A stretch of 56,336 nt of DNA from Paenibacillus pasadenensis DSM 19293 (GCF_000422485.1 NZ_KE383850.1:216479-272814); one strand, 5' to 3'; shown: positions 1 to 7,042, counted from the stretch's first letter. Program-made: numbers and translations. The notes: a model not told the origin generated them from the letters alone.

Positions 1-22
1 CGGCTCGGTCCCAATTAAAGAA

Positions 23-65
23 GCGTCCCGCCCATTCTTGATGAATGGGGCGGGACGCTTTTTTA
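23..65 (+). terminator. Rho-independent terminator
   Basis: GCGTCCCGCCC pairs with GGGCGGGACGC around a short loop and is followed by TTTTTT. It ends a plus-strand unit lying left of the window. On the other strand the tract after the stem is only CTTCTTTAA, so it may weakly stop ykkCD transcription too. Confidence 0.85.
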
Positions 66-149
66 TAAATGATGCCCGAGCTCGCCGATCCTGATTCGCC
101 GAAAGGGATGCCGCCGCTTGCCTGAATTGTCCTTCATGCTGCATCTGGC

Positions 150-183
150 CCTGCTCCCTCGCTCATCCTGCTCCCTCGCTCAT
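150..183. repeat. 17-bp direct repeat, two perfect copies
   Basis: The 17-mer CCTGCTCCCTCGCTCAT occurs twice head to tail, a few bases beyond the ykkD stop codon. No function is visible. It is the first of many short tandem repeats placed just behind a stop codon in this window. Confidence 0.8.
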
Positions 184-188
184 CCCGC

Positions 189-503
189 TCAGCCGAGCGC
201 CTTCAGGCCGACGGCCGCGCCGAGCACGAGCGTGATGCAGAGGATGCGCAGGACGCTGCGCGACTCGCCGAAGAACAGCATGCCGACGACCGCGCCGCCC
301 GCCGCTCCGATGCCGGTCCACACCGCATACGCGGTGCCCATCGGCAGATCGCGCATCGCCAGGCTGAGCAGCAGGAAGCTGAGGATGAAGCCGGCGGCCA
401 GCAGGGCGAAGTTCGCGAAGCTGCGGCGTTCGTTGAGCCGGTTCATCATCGTCACGCCGAACACCTCGCACAGCCCGGCGCCGATCAGATACACCCAGGC
501 CAT
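189..503 (-). CDS. ykkD: SMR-family transporter, YkkD-type subunit
   Basis: A 104-residue small-multidrug-resistance protein with four predicted membrane helices (about 3-21, 29-51, 57-77, 82-103) and the essential Glu13 in helix 1. It starts one base after the stop of the preceding SMR gene, with a strong AAAGGAGG inside that gene's end, so the two are translated together. Paired SMR genes of the YkkC/YkkD type form a hetero-oligomer. The guanidine-I riboswitch in front makes guanidinium or guanidinyl compounds the likely substrate, exchanged for protons across the cytoplasmic membrane. Length is normal for the family. Substrate is inferred from the riboswitch and not from the protein itself. 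Confidence 0.9.
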   Translation of the reverse strand: MAWVYLIGAGLCEVFGVTMMNRLNERRSFANFALLAAGFILSFLLLSLAMRDLPMGTAYAVWTGIGAAGGAVVGMLFFGESRSVLRILCITLVLGAAVGLKALG

Positions 504-504
504 G

Positions 505-855
505 TCAGACCGCCTCCTTTCCGGACTTGTCCGCCGCCGGCTCGTGGCCGAGCAGCTTGAGGCCGACGACTCCGATCAGCAGCACGCCGATGAGCGCGAG
601 CTTGATCGGCTTGACCGGGTCGCCGAACAGGATCATGTCGGCCAGGACGGTGCCGGCCGTGCCGAGTCCGACGAATACCGCATAGACGGTGCCGACGGGC
701 AAGTGGCGCGCCGCGTTCAGCAGCACATAGAAGCTGATCAGGATGCAGACGGCGGTCAGCGCCCATTCGAGCGCCGTGTCGGCATGCTTGAGACCGATGA
801 CCCAGCCTACCTCGAACACGCAGGCGCCGACGATTTGAAGCCAGTAACGATTCAT
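505..855 (-). CDS. ykkC: SMR-family transporter, YkkC/Gdx-type subunit
   Basis: First gene of the riboswitch-controlled pair, 116 residues, four membrane helices, conserved Glu15 in helix 1, followed by [10 protein letters not shown], which resembles the SugE/Gdx signature region. The start chosen is the ATG at 855 because it has a GGGGAC ribosome binding site and gives the normal SMR length; the open frame further upstream overlaps the riboswitch. The C-terminal tail ([13 protein letters not shown]) is longer and more polar than in YkkD. Together with ykkD it probably exports guanidinium-type cations from the cytoplasm. Co-transcribed from the promoter near 1120. Confidence 0.9.
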   Translation of the reverse strand: MNRYWLQIVGACVFEVGWVIGLKHADTALEWALTAVCILISFYVLLNAARHLPVGTVYAVFVGLGTAGTVLADMILFGDPVKPIKLALIGVLLIGVVGLKLLGHEPAADKSGKEAV

Positions 856-960
856 GATGAAGTCCCCTTTCTGATGCCGCACTTGCTGCGGCTCGCTGGA
901 CGCGCTCCGTGCGGCCGCCGTTTCCAGTATGCCCCATCCCGCGCAGGAGATGCCCGCAAC

Positions 961-1007
961 AAAGCCCGGAAGACTGCCGCTGCGAAAGCGGTCATCTCCC
1001 GGGCTTT
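961..1007 (-). terminator. Riboswitch expression-platform terminator hairpin
   Basis: On the minus strand AAAGCCCGG, which is also the 3' strand of the aptamer, can pair with CCGGGCTTT downstream, with an inner CCGCTTTCGCAGCGG hairpin. A short uridine stretch (CUUUGUU) follows. Guanidine binding would hold the first strand in the aptamer and relieve termination. The tract is weak, so some other readout is possible. Confidence 0.6.
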
Positions 1008-1090
1008 TATCCCTCCGTGTCTGCGCGGCCATGCGGCCGTGCCGTTCCCTCTCGGACCAGTCCGGCGCGCTGCGCCGCGGAACCCTAGGC
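995..1090 (-). promoter_or_regulatory. Guanidine-I (ykkC) riboswitch aptamer
   Basis: The minus strand carries the conserved ykkC-RNA blocks in order: CCTAGGGTTCCG, then ACTGGTCCGAGAGGGA, then ACACGGAGGGATAAAAGC and CCGGGAGA. These are the hallmark segments of the guanidine-I class. It sits directly after the predicted transcription start (about 1098) and ahead of two SMR genes, the classic target of this riboswitch. Expected behaviour, known for the class: ligand binding turns expression on. Confidence 0.93.
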
Positions 1091-1104
1091 AACTGATTCC
1101 CGAC

Positions 1105-1133
1105 ATTATAGCAACCGGGGCGACAGATGGCAA
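1105..1133 (-). promoter_or_regulatory. Sigma-A promoter of ykkCD
   Basis: On the minus strand TTGCCA (1133-1128), a 17-bp spacer, then a perfect TATAAT (1110-1105). The start point would lie only a few bases before the riboswitch. Confidence 0.85.
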
Positions 1134-1210
1134 GGGCAGCACCTGGAACTTTCTTGCAGGGAGAGGCGTCTAACCGGATAACAGCGAGCTATGGAGAGGA
1201 GCGGGACCGG

Positions 1211-1600
1211 ATGAGGCGAGGCGGCGGTTCGGATAAGGGACGGCAGAAGCGGGGCGAAGGGCCGGGCGGCCATGCCGGATCCGGCAGCGGCCAAGAGCGG
1301 GGCGGGCGCCAGGGTGGGCACAAAGGTCGGATCGGACCGGCCGGCGGGGCGGACAAGAGGGCGAAGCGCATCGTCAGCGCCGCGCTTGGCGGCTCGCTGC
1401 TGCTCGCGGGATGCAGCCTCGCGCTGCTGCAGTATGGACTGACCCATGCGGACGATACGCCTTGGGACCACGAATCGCCGCTTGCTCAGGCAGGCTTGTG
1501 GGGCGTGCTGCTGTTCAGCGGCGGAGCGCTGGCTTTGGCGTTGGCGAGGGCTTGGTTGGCGCTTGCGCCGGGATTCCGCAGAGAAGGAGGCGGGCGATGA
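1211..1600 (+). CDS. Hypothetical membrane protein with Gly/Arg-rich N-terminus
   Basis: 129 residues. The first ~50 are Gly, Arg, Lys and Gln rich and probably cytoplasmic or disordered; two hydrophobic segments follow (about 53-73 and 92-115) with a short polar loop between them. The start at 1211 is preceded by GAGAGGAG; an earlier in-frame start at 1127 lacks a good ribosome site and overlaps the ykkC promoter. It ends in an ATGA overlap with the next gene, so the two are an operon. I do not recognise a family. Function unknown. Confidence 0.6.
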   Translation: MRRGGGSDKGRQKRGEGPGGHAGSGSGQERGGRQGGHKGRIGPAGGADKRAKRIVSAALGGSLLLAGCSLALLQYGLTHADDTPWDHESPLAQAGLWGVLLFSGGALALALARAWLALAPGFRREGGGR

Positions 1601-2127
1601 TGGAGAAGAACAGGTCGACGACAAGGGAGCGAGCGGCGGTTTCGGGAAGGTCCGGACAACTAGCCGGCGGCGGCTCCCAAAACGGTCGAAAAAACGGCAG
1701 CGCCATCGTGACTTATTTGCTGCTGCTGAATTTCATTTTCATCGCGCTGTTCATGGGGGCGGTGCTCGGCGTGGAGCGGATCGAGGGGTATAAGATCGCG
1801 ACGACGGAGTATTACGGATTAATGAATATTGGAGGCATCTTCATCGCGTTGACGCTGCTCCTCGCGGTCGCGCTTTATGCCGTTGTGATGCTGCCGATCA
1901 CGCTCGCGGCAAACCGCTGGCTGCGCCACCCGCTGCTGCAGACGGCTTTGTTCACCGGGCTGTTCCTATGGGCGGGGCAGCTGCAGTACCGGGATTACCC
2001 GCTGGACTTCCGGGAGGGCTACGGCCTCAGCCCGTGGACGTCGTGGTGGATGTTCGGGCTGGCGGGGCTGCTGTATGCGGGGGCGAACCTGCTGCTGGGG
2101 CGGCTGGCGGGTCGAGAGAGGCCCTGA
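1597..2127 (+). CDS. Hypothetical multi-pass membrane protein
   Basis: 176 residues. A basic, polar N-terminus of ~35 residues is followed by four predicted helices (about 39-60, 77-105, 112-130, 150-168). The start at 1597 overlaps the stop of the upstream gene (ATGA) and has GAGAAGGAGG in front; longer readings in this frame begin inside the upstream gene. Both proteins of this pair are small membrane proteins and may act together, but no known family could be recognised by eye. The stop codon lies inside the terminator stem. Confidence 0.65.
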   Translation: MMEKNRSTTRERAAVSGRSGQLAGGGSQNGRKNGSAIVTYLLLLNFIFIALFMGAVLGVERIEGYKIATTEYYGLMNIGGIFIALTLLLAVALYAVVMLPITLAANRWLRHPLLQTALFTGLFLWAGQLQYRDYPLDFREGYGLSPWTSWWMFGLAGLLYAGANLLLGRLAGRERP

Positions 2128-2160
2128 GGCTTGCTTGATGCAGCATCAGGGCTATTTTTT
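2121..2160 (+). terminator. Rho-independent terminator
   Basis: GCCCTGA (containing the stop codon of the upstream gene) pairs with TCAGGGC, followed by TATTTTTT. Confidence 0.8.
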
Positions 2161-2224
2161 ATAGCTGCGAGGCAATGAAGGTTCATCCGGAGATGGAGGC
2201 GGGCGAGGGGCGCGGAGGCAAAGA

Positions 2225-2249
2225 AAAAGCCCCGGCAGCAGCCGAGGCG
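2225..2249 (-). terminator. Rho-independent terminator (minus strand)
   Basis: Read on the minus strand, GCCTCGGC and GCCGGGGC form an 8-bp stem with one G-U pair, followed by TTTTTC. It lies just behind the stop of the small gene at 2276-2479. Confidence 0.75.
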
Positions 2250-2275
2250 GCGGAGCGGAACGGCAATCATCGAGG

Positions 2276-2479
2276 TCAGGCGAAGCCGACCTTCGGCTTT
2301 TCCCTCTCCTTCAGAGGCAGGTTGATCGTGCGGATGGACGTGATAGGGATGTACAGCTCCTGGTAGTCGGTGACGTACTTCACGAATTTGTCGTCGGCTT
2401 GCTCGAGGACGCCGTTTTCGGCCAGCGTGCCGTCGATGAAGTGGATCAGAACCTTTTTTCCAATGAGCTTATCCAGCAT
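2276..2479 (-). CDS. Small LSm/SH3-like protein (DUF2642-type)
   Basis: 67 residues beginning MLDKLIGKKVLIHFIDGT. The alternating hydrophobic pattern with 'G-x-L-E-Q' and 'LYIPITSIRTINL' looks like the small beta-barrel proteins of the DUF2642/YuzF type in spore-forming Bacillota, where they are often linked to spores; this assignment is by resemblance only. The start at 2479 is preferred to an in-frame ATG at 2521 because GAGGTGA lies seven bases before it. Monocistronic, with its own terminator. Confidence 0.6.
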   Translation of the reverse strand: MLDKLIGKKVLIHFIDGTLAENGVLEQADDKFVKYVTDYQELYIPITSIRTINLPLKEREKPKVGFA

Positions 2480-2554
2480 GAACGGTTCACCTCGCTTGAG
2501 CGGAATAGGTCTTGCTTCCATCTTACCCTATCAGGGAATAGAATGGGTGAAAAG

Positions 2555-2690
2555 GCGCGCTGCCGCTAAATCTGTATGCGGTCTATGATCGAGCTTGGAA
2601 CAAGCGCGCTGCCGCTAGATTTGGATGCGGTCGATGGTCGAGCTTGGAACAAGCGCGTTGCCGCTAGATCTGGATGCGGTCGATGATCCC
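2555..2690. repeat. 49-bp tandem repeat made of the clpP 3' end
   Basis: Two extra copies of the end of clpP follow the gene at an exact 49-bp period: unit A 2555-2603, unit B 2604-2652, and the gene itself supplies the third from 2653. On the minus strand each copy still reads Ile-Asp-Arg-Ile-Gln-Ile-stop. Copies differ in that 21-nt segment only at third codon positions (ATA/ATC, ATA/ATC, CAG/CAA, ATT/ATC), while the ~25 nt between them are nearly identical. 49 is not a multiple of three, so each copy lies in a different frame. Confidence 0.9.
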
Positions 2691-3239
2691 GTACTCCAGC
2701 GCCTCCTCCGCCGACATGAAATAGTCGCGGTCCATATCCCGCTCGATCCGCTCGAGCGGCTGGCCGGTCCGGTCCGCCGCGATGCGGTTGAGCGTCTCGC
2801 GCGTCTTCAGGATGCGGCGGGCGGAGATCGCGATGTCGCTCGCCTGCCCTTGCGCGCCGCCGTGCGGCTGGTGGATCATGACCTCGCTGTGGGGCAGGGC
2901 GCTGCGCTTGCCTTTTGCTCCCGCGAGCAGCAGGATCGCGCCGAACGAGTACGCCGCGCCGGTGCAGATCGTCTGGACATCCGGCTTCACGAGCTGCATC
3001 GCGTCGTAGATCGCCAGCCCGGCTGTCGTCGAGCCGCCGGGGCTGTTGATGTACATGGTGATATCCTTCTCCGCATCGTCCGCCGCCAGGAACAGCAGCT
3101 GGGCGATGACCGAGTTGGCGACGGCGTCGTCGATGGCCGAGCCGACCAGGATGATGCGTTCCTTGAGCAGGCGGGAATAGATGTCGTAGGAGCGCTCGCC
3201 CTTGGCGGTCTGCTCGACGACGTACGGCACGTGGTTCAT
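2664..3239 (-). CDS. clpP: ATP-dependent Clp protease proteolytic subunit
   Basis: 191 residues, the normal ClpP size. The catalytic triad is intact at the usual numbers: Ser98 in GAAYSFGA, His123 in MIHQPHGG and Asp172 in DRDYFMS. The core motif YINSPGGS is also present. ClpP forms double heptameric rings fed by ClpX or ClpC ATPases and degrades unfolded or tagged proteins in the cytoplasm. The residues around Ser98 (AAYSFG where the usual sequence is MAASMG) and the lone location away from clpX suggest an accessory paralogue. The start at 3239 has CGAGGAGGAATCCCG before it. A candidate ECF promoter (3369-3400) drives it, identical to that of the neighbouring sigma gene. Confidence 0.92.
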   Translation of the reverse strand: MNHVPYVVEQTAKGERSYDIYSRLLKERIILVGSAIDDAVANSVIAQLLFLAADDAEKDITMYINSPGGSTTAGLAIYDAMQLVKPDVQTICTGAAYSFGAILLLAGAKGKRSALPHSEVMIHQPHGGAQGQASDIAISARRILKTRETLNRIAADRTGQPLERIERDMDRDYFMSAEEALEYGIIDRIQI

Positions 3240-3304
3240 CGGGATTCCTCCTCGTAAGCCGGGCCGCTTCAGGGGCGGTCGGCCGATGGTTTGCTTTTTG
3301 CCCC

Positions 3305-3336
3305 CGGTAAACGAACCGGCGCCACCCGAGGATACG
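3305..3336 (+). promoter_or_regulatory. Candidate ECF-sigma promoter for the sigma factor gene
   Basis: CGGTAAACGAAC (3305-3316), 12 bases, AGGATACG (3329-3336). Read as -35 GTAAAC and -10 GGATAC the spacing is 17 bp, typical for ECF promoters. Both blocks and the spacing recur exactly on the opposite strand at 3369-3400, while the spacer between them has diverged. Leader to the sigma start codon is about 95 nt. Confidence 0.6.
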
Positions 3337-3368
3337 GGGCTGCGGGAGAAATAAATTTTGCCGGTTCG

Positions 3369-3400
3369 CGTATCCTTTCGAGGCGGCCGTTCGTTTACCG
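3369..3400 (-). promoter_or_regulatory. Candidate ECF-sigma promoter for clpP
   Basis: Minus-strand copy of the same elements: CGGTAAACGAAC (3400-3389), 12-base spacer, AGGATACG (3376-3369), pointing at clpP. The two promoters face each other, so the transcripts would overlap by about 20 nt at their 5' ends. Confidence 0.6.
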
Positions 3401-3437
3401 AATACCGAGATCCGCACGCTGGAAAGGAGCTGCCCGC

Positions 3438-4304
3438 ATGGACGCAATTCGCATGGCCGCCGAGGAGGAGCGCAGCGCCCTTCGCCGCTACTGCCTCGCC
3501 CTGGCCGGTTCGCGCTGGGACGCCGAGGACCTGGAGCAGTCCGCCTGGTGCCGCGCGCTGGCCTACCCCGGCTGGGAGGCGCATGCCAACCGCGAGGCGC
3601 TGCTGCTGCGCATCGCGCGCAATCTGTGGACCGACCAGCAGAGGAAAAAGGCGCTGCACCAACGCTCCTTGCCGGAGCTTGCCGCAGCCGAGCCGAACCG
3701 GGAAGCAAGCGGCGAGGCCGCCGGCGGGTGGGAGCTGGAGACGATGCTCCACTCTCTGGGCCGGCGGCTGACGCCGCTGCAGCTGGCGGTGTGGCTGCTG
3801 CGTGAAATGCACGGCAGCAGCATCGCCGAGACGGCGCTCCGCCTCGGCATGACCGAGGGCGCCGTGAAGGCGGCGATGCACCGCGCCCGCCGCGCGCTCG
3901 GCGCGGTCCGCCGCGACCTGGCCGCCGGCGGGCTGCGCGAGCCGGCGGACGAGTCGCTGCTCGCGCGCGTGCGCGGCCTGGCGGCGGCGCTGCGCACGGG
4001 CGACGCCGCCGCGATCGCGGCGCTCGCCGAGCAGGAAGCGCTGGAGCCGGCCGTAGCCGCCGCCGCGCTGGCGGGGCGCGTGCAGGCGCGTGCCGCGGCC
4101 GGCGCAGCCGCCGTGCCGGCGGAGGGCCGCGGCGCGTGCGATGGCGCGCCGCAGGCGCAAGCCGGCTGGAACGCCGTTTCCGATGCGGTCGCGCCGCAGG
4201 CGCTTGCCGCCTGGAGCGGCGTTGGTGCCACCTGGAGCGGAGCTTCCGCAGCCGGCTATCCCGCCGGTCTGGCCGGCTGCGCCATCTGGGGCTTGGCCGG
4301 TTAA
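3438..4304 (+). CDS. ECF-type RNA polymerase sigma factor with Ala-rich C-terminal extension
   Basis: 288 residues. Sigma region 2 spans about 10-72 ([18 protein letters not shown], then [15 protein letters not shown]) and region 4 about 100-150 ([14 protein letters not shown], then the helix-turn-helix [25 protein letters not shown]). The last ~135 residues are an extension very rich in Ala and Gly, not part of the usual ECF core. Start at 3438 has GAAAGGAG nine bases upstream. No anti-sigma gene is adjacent. The candidate autoregulatory promoter at 3305-3336 is duplicated in front of clpP, so clpP is a likely target. Stimulus unknown. Confidence 0.8.
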   Translation: MDAIRMAAEEERSALRRYCLALAGSRWDAEDLEQSAWCRALAYPGWEAHANREALLLRIARNLWTDQQRKKALHQRSLPELAAAEPNREASGEAAGGWELETMLHSLGRRLTPLQLAVWLLREMHGSSIAETALRLGMTEGAVKAAMHRARRALGAVRRDLAAGGLREPADESLLARVRGLAAALRTGDAAAIAALAEQEALEPAVAAAALAGRVQARAAAGAAAVPAEGRGACDGAPQAQAGWNAVSDAVAPQALAAWSGVGATWSGASAAGYPAGLAGCAIWGLAG

Positions 4305-4320
4305 GCACGGCCCAAGCATA

Positions 4321-4363
4321 AAAGCCTTCCCGAGCCTCGGATCGAGGCGGGAAGGCTTTTTTG
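4321..4363 (+). terminator. Rho-independent terminator of the sigma gene
   Basis: AAGCCTTCCCG pairs with CGGGAAGGCTT, followed by TTTTTT. It separates the sigma gene from the repeat array. Confidence 0.88.
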
Positions 4364-4503
4364 CTGCGCGCGGCGGCATCGCGGTCGGCGGACGGTCTTT
4401 TTCGCATCGCGCTCTCGAGGGGAATGCAAGTCGGATCGCCAACCGTTTCTCGGAGGTCGACAACAACGTGATGCGTCGTCGGTTCGTCCGGAGTGGCAGC
4501 ACC

Positions 4504-5565
4504 AGGGAGTCGAGAATGCCTTGGATGGCGGAACTCCGGCGCGTCGACTCAACCAGGGAGTCGAAAGTGCCTTGGATGGCGGAACCCTGGCGCATTGACT
4601 CAACCAGGGAGTCGAGAGTGCCTTGGATGGTAGCCCCCCGGCGCATTGTCTCAACGAGGGAGTCGAGAGTGCCTTGGATGGCGGAACTCCGGCGCATTGA
4701 CTCAACCAGGGAGTCGAAAGTGCCTCGGTTGGCGGAACTCCGGCGCATCGACTCAACGAGGGAGTCGAGAATGCCTTTGCTGGAGGAAACCCGGCCTACC
4801 AGTACAACGAGGGAGTCGAAAGTGCCTTGGTTGGCAGAATCCCGGCGCACTAGCACAACCAGGGAGTCGAAAGTGCCTGGGATGGCGGAACTCCGGCGCG
4901 TCGAATCAACGAGGGAGTCGAGAGTGCCTTGGCTGGCGGTCCCCCGGCGCATCGACTCAACGAGGGAGTCGAGAGTGCCTCGGTTGGCGGAACTCCGGCG
5001 CATTGACTCAACCAGGGAGTCGAAAGTACCTTGGCTGGCGGTCCCCCGGCGCGTCGACACAACCAGGGAGTCGAGAGTACCTCGGTTGGCGGAACTCCGG
5101 CGCGTCGACACAACCAGGGAGTCGAGAATGCCTGGGATGGCGGAACTCCGGCGCGTCGACTCAACCAGGGAGTCGAGAGTGACTTGGATGGCGGGACCCC
5201 GGCGCGTCGACACAACCAGGGAGTCGAAAGTGCCTTGGATGGCGGAACCCCGGCGCATTGACTCAACCAGGGAGTCGAAAGTGCCTTGGATGGTACCCCC
5301 CCCGGCGCATTGTCTCAACGAGGGAGTCTAGAGTCCCTTGGTCGGCAGAGCCCCGGCGCGTCGACACAACCAGGGAGTCGAGAGTGCCTTGGATGGCGGA
5401 ACTCCGGCGCATTGACTCAACGAGGGAGTCGAGAGTGCCTTGGTTGGCGGAACCCCGGCGCATTGAATCAACCAGGGAGTCGAGAGTGCCTTGGCCCGCA
5501 GAACCCCGGCGCACCAGCACAACAGGGGGTCCAGAGTGCCTTGGCTGGCGGTCCCCCAGCGCCCC
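4504..5565. repeat. 51-bp tandem array, 21 copies
   Basis: The anchor AGGGAGTC(G) recurs at 4504, 4555, 4606 and on to 5524 with a period of 51 bp, except one 52-bp unit (extra C in an eight-C run at 5296-5303) and a shorter last one. Units vary at fixed positions (for example GGATGGCGGAACTCC or GGCTGGCGGTCCCCC). Most contain TCGACTC, seven bases, GAGTCGA, a 7-bp hairpin, sometimes with a wobble. As 51 is 17 codons and stops are absent, several frames stay open on both strands; the best plus frame (possible GTG/ATG start 4468/4471, weakly placed GGAGG) would give a 17-residue repeat of the type [17 protein letters not shown], ending at 5331 after the poly-C slip. Most substitutions change the amino acid, so I do not call a gene. 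The array ends at the SDR stop codon. Confidence 0.95.
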
Positions 5566-5569
5566 TTCG

Positions 5570-6349
5570 CTAGCGCCCGAGGAACCCGCCCTCCGAGCGG
5601 ATCGACTGGCCGGTGATCCACTGGGCCTCGTCGCTCGCCAGGAAGGCGAGCGCGCGGGCCGCGTCCTCCGGCTGTCCGATGCGGCCCATCGGGAACAGCG
5701 GCAGCAGCTGCCGCTTGAGCTCGTCCGACATCCAGCCGGAGTCGGTCGGGCCCGGATCGAGGCCGTTGACCGTGATGCCGAGCGGAGCGAGTCCGGCGGC
5801 CAGCGGCTCGATCAGGCCCGCCAGCAGCTGCTTGGTCGCGAGGTAGGCGAGGTTGTCGGCGTCCGGCCCTTTGGACAGCAGGAACAGGATGCGTCCCGCC
5901 CCGCCGGCCTGATGCGCCTGCTCGAAGCGGCGCGCGAACTCCATGCTAAGCAGGGCCGGAGCCCGATTGTTGACGATATAATGCCGATCCAGCGACTCCT
6001 GCGTCAGCGTCCGGTAGCTGGTCGGCGCGCAGTAGCACGCGTTGTGGATGATGATCGAGGGCAGCCGTCCGAGCGCGCGCTCGGCTTCGTCCAGCACCTG
6101 CAAGGGCACGTCCGGGTCCATGAAGTCGGCCTCCATCTGCCCGGCCCGCACGCCGATGCCCTCCAGCTCCTGCTGCAGCCGGTCCGGCCAGCCTTCCTGC
6201 AGGCCGCAGCCCTCCTCCGCGTCGTAAGCGCGCCAATGCGTATAGAACAGATCGGCGCCGCCCTCCGCCAGCGCGCGGCAGATCGCTGTGCCGATGCCCG
6301 CCTCCCGGCTGACGCCGGTGACGAGAGCCGCCCTTCCTTTCAACGTCAT
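5570..6349 (-). CDS. SDR-family NAD(P)-dependent oxidoreductase
   Basis: 259 residues, classical short-chain dehydrogenase size. The cofactor motif TGVSREAGIG is at 11-20 (T-G-x3-x-x-G-x-G type), the 'NAG' motif appears as HNA near 102-104, and the active site has Ser159, Tyr169 and Lys173 in YLATK. GITVNGLDPGPTDSGWM follows as in 3-oxoacyl-ACP reductase-like members. The start at 6349 is preferred to the ATG at 6355 because AGGAG lies at proper distance. Substrate cannot be told. Bounded by tandem repeats on both sides: the 51-bp array touches its stop codon and a 50-bp array begins about 60 bp upstream. Confidence 0.85.
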   Translation of the reverse strand: MTLKGRAALVTGVSREAGIGTAICRALAEGGADLFYTHWRAYDAEEGCGLQEGWPDRLQQELEGIGVRAGQMEADFMDPDVPLQVLDEAERALGRLPSIIIHNACYCAPTSYRTLTQESLDRHYIVNNRAPALLSMEFARRFEQAHQAGGAGRILFLLSKGPDADNLAYLATKQLLAGLIEPLAAGLAPLGITVNGLDPGPTDSGWMSDELKRQLLPLFPMGRIGQPEDAARALAFLASDEAQWITGQSIRSEGGFLGR

Positions 6350-6406
6350 GCGCATCTCCTCCTTCTGCAACCAGCATAAGCCCCAGAGGCGTCGGAGAGT
6401 AGGGGG

Positions 6407-6635
6407 GCGAACGGCTAAAGCCGAACTTGCCCTCCCGGCTGGCATCGTCCAGGCTGCCGAATGGCTGAAGGCGAACTTGCCCTCCCGGCTGGCATCGTCC
6501 AGGCTGCCGAACGGCTAAAGCCGAACTTGCCCTCCCGGCTGGCATCGTCCAGGCTGCCGAGCGGCTGAGGCCGAACTTGCCCTCCTAGTGCCATCGCCTG
6601 GGCTGCCGAGCGGTTGAGGCCGAACTTGCCCGCCC
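6407..6635. repeat. 50-bp tandem array, about 4.6 copies
   Basis: The anchor CCGAACTTGCCCTCC recurs at 6421, 6471, 6521, 6571 and 6620. Each unit carries GGCTAAAGCC-type short palindromes (GGCT..AGCC) and GGCATCGTCCAGGCTGCCG. The last unit runs into the -35 element of the serine dehydratase promoter. It fills the gap between the SDR leader and the glycine riboswitch. Confidence 0.9.
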
Positions 6636-6638
6636 GGG

Positions 6639-6667
6639 TTGAAGCCGGCTGTCCTCCTGCATATAAT
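6639..6667 (+). promoter_or_regulatory. Sigma-A promoter of the glycine riboswitch-sdaAB-sdaAA unit
   Basis: TTGAAG (6639-6644), 17-bp spacer, perfect TATAAT (6662-6667). The first aptamer begins about 20 bases downstream. Confidence 0.85.
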
Positions 6668-6688
6668 GAGAAGGCACAGCGGATGATG

Positions 6689-6950
6689 GCAGCGGGAGAG
6701 ATTGCCTGCATGATCGAGGCAGCGCCGAAGGAGCAACCTGCACGCAGGGGAATCTCTCAGGCAAAAGGACCTTTGCCGGACGCAGCTCTGGAGAGCATTC
6801 CGCGCCGCCTTGCGGACGGCCGAGCGGGCATCCAAGCCCGGTCCGGCCGCAGGGCGGCGCGTCGGAATCACCCAAGGGGAAACTTCATGGCGCCGGCATC
6901 GCGGCGCTGTCGGGGGCAACTCTCAGGTACAAGGGACAGAGCGGTGGAAT
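6689..6950 (+). promoter_or_regulatory. Tandem glycine riboswitch
   Basis: Two gcvT-type aptamers in series. The first (about 6689-6797) shows GCGGGAGAG, GCGCCGAAGGAGCAA, CTCTCAGGCAAAAGGAC and CTCTGGAGAG. The second (about 6798-6950) shows CACCCAAGGGGAAACTTC, GGCAACTCTCAGGTACAAGG and GACAGAG. The second aptamer has an unusually long arm between about 6795 and 6870 (ATTCCGCGCCGCC pairing with GGCGGCGCGTCGGAAT). The downstream genes are L-serine dehydratase and not the more common glycine cleavage system. Confidence 0.92.
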
Positions 6951-7014
6951 ACGGGGAAGCAAAGGGCTCGCACGAGCCTTTGTTTCGACGCATTCCGCCG
7001 CCCTGTTCCTTTTC
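6937..7014 (+). terminator. Expression-platform terminator of the glycine riboswitch
   Basis: CAGAGCGGTGGAAT (6937-6950) can pair with ATTCCGCCGCCCTG (6991-7004), enclosing a second hairpin (CAAAGGGCTCG with CGAGCCTTTG), and is followed by TTCCTTTTC. The first strand overlaps the 3' strand of aptamer 2, so glycine binding should prevent the hairpin and switch the genes on. The pairing is seen; the switching mode is inferred. Confidence 0.6.
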
Positions 7015-7042
7015 ATTTCAGCCACTAAAAAGGAGGAAGCGC

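Noticed and set aside
2664-5318. Very long minus-strand ORF (about 884 codons) running through the repeat array into clpP
   Set aside because: It is open only because the 51-bp array lacks stops; the genuine ClpP start with a ribosome site is at 3239 and the region between belongs to the plus-strand sigma gene.
4504-5565. CRISPR array
   Set aside because: The complete 51-bp unit is repeated; there are no unique spacers and no cas genes nearby.
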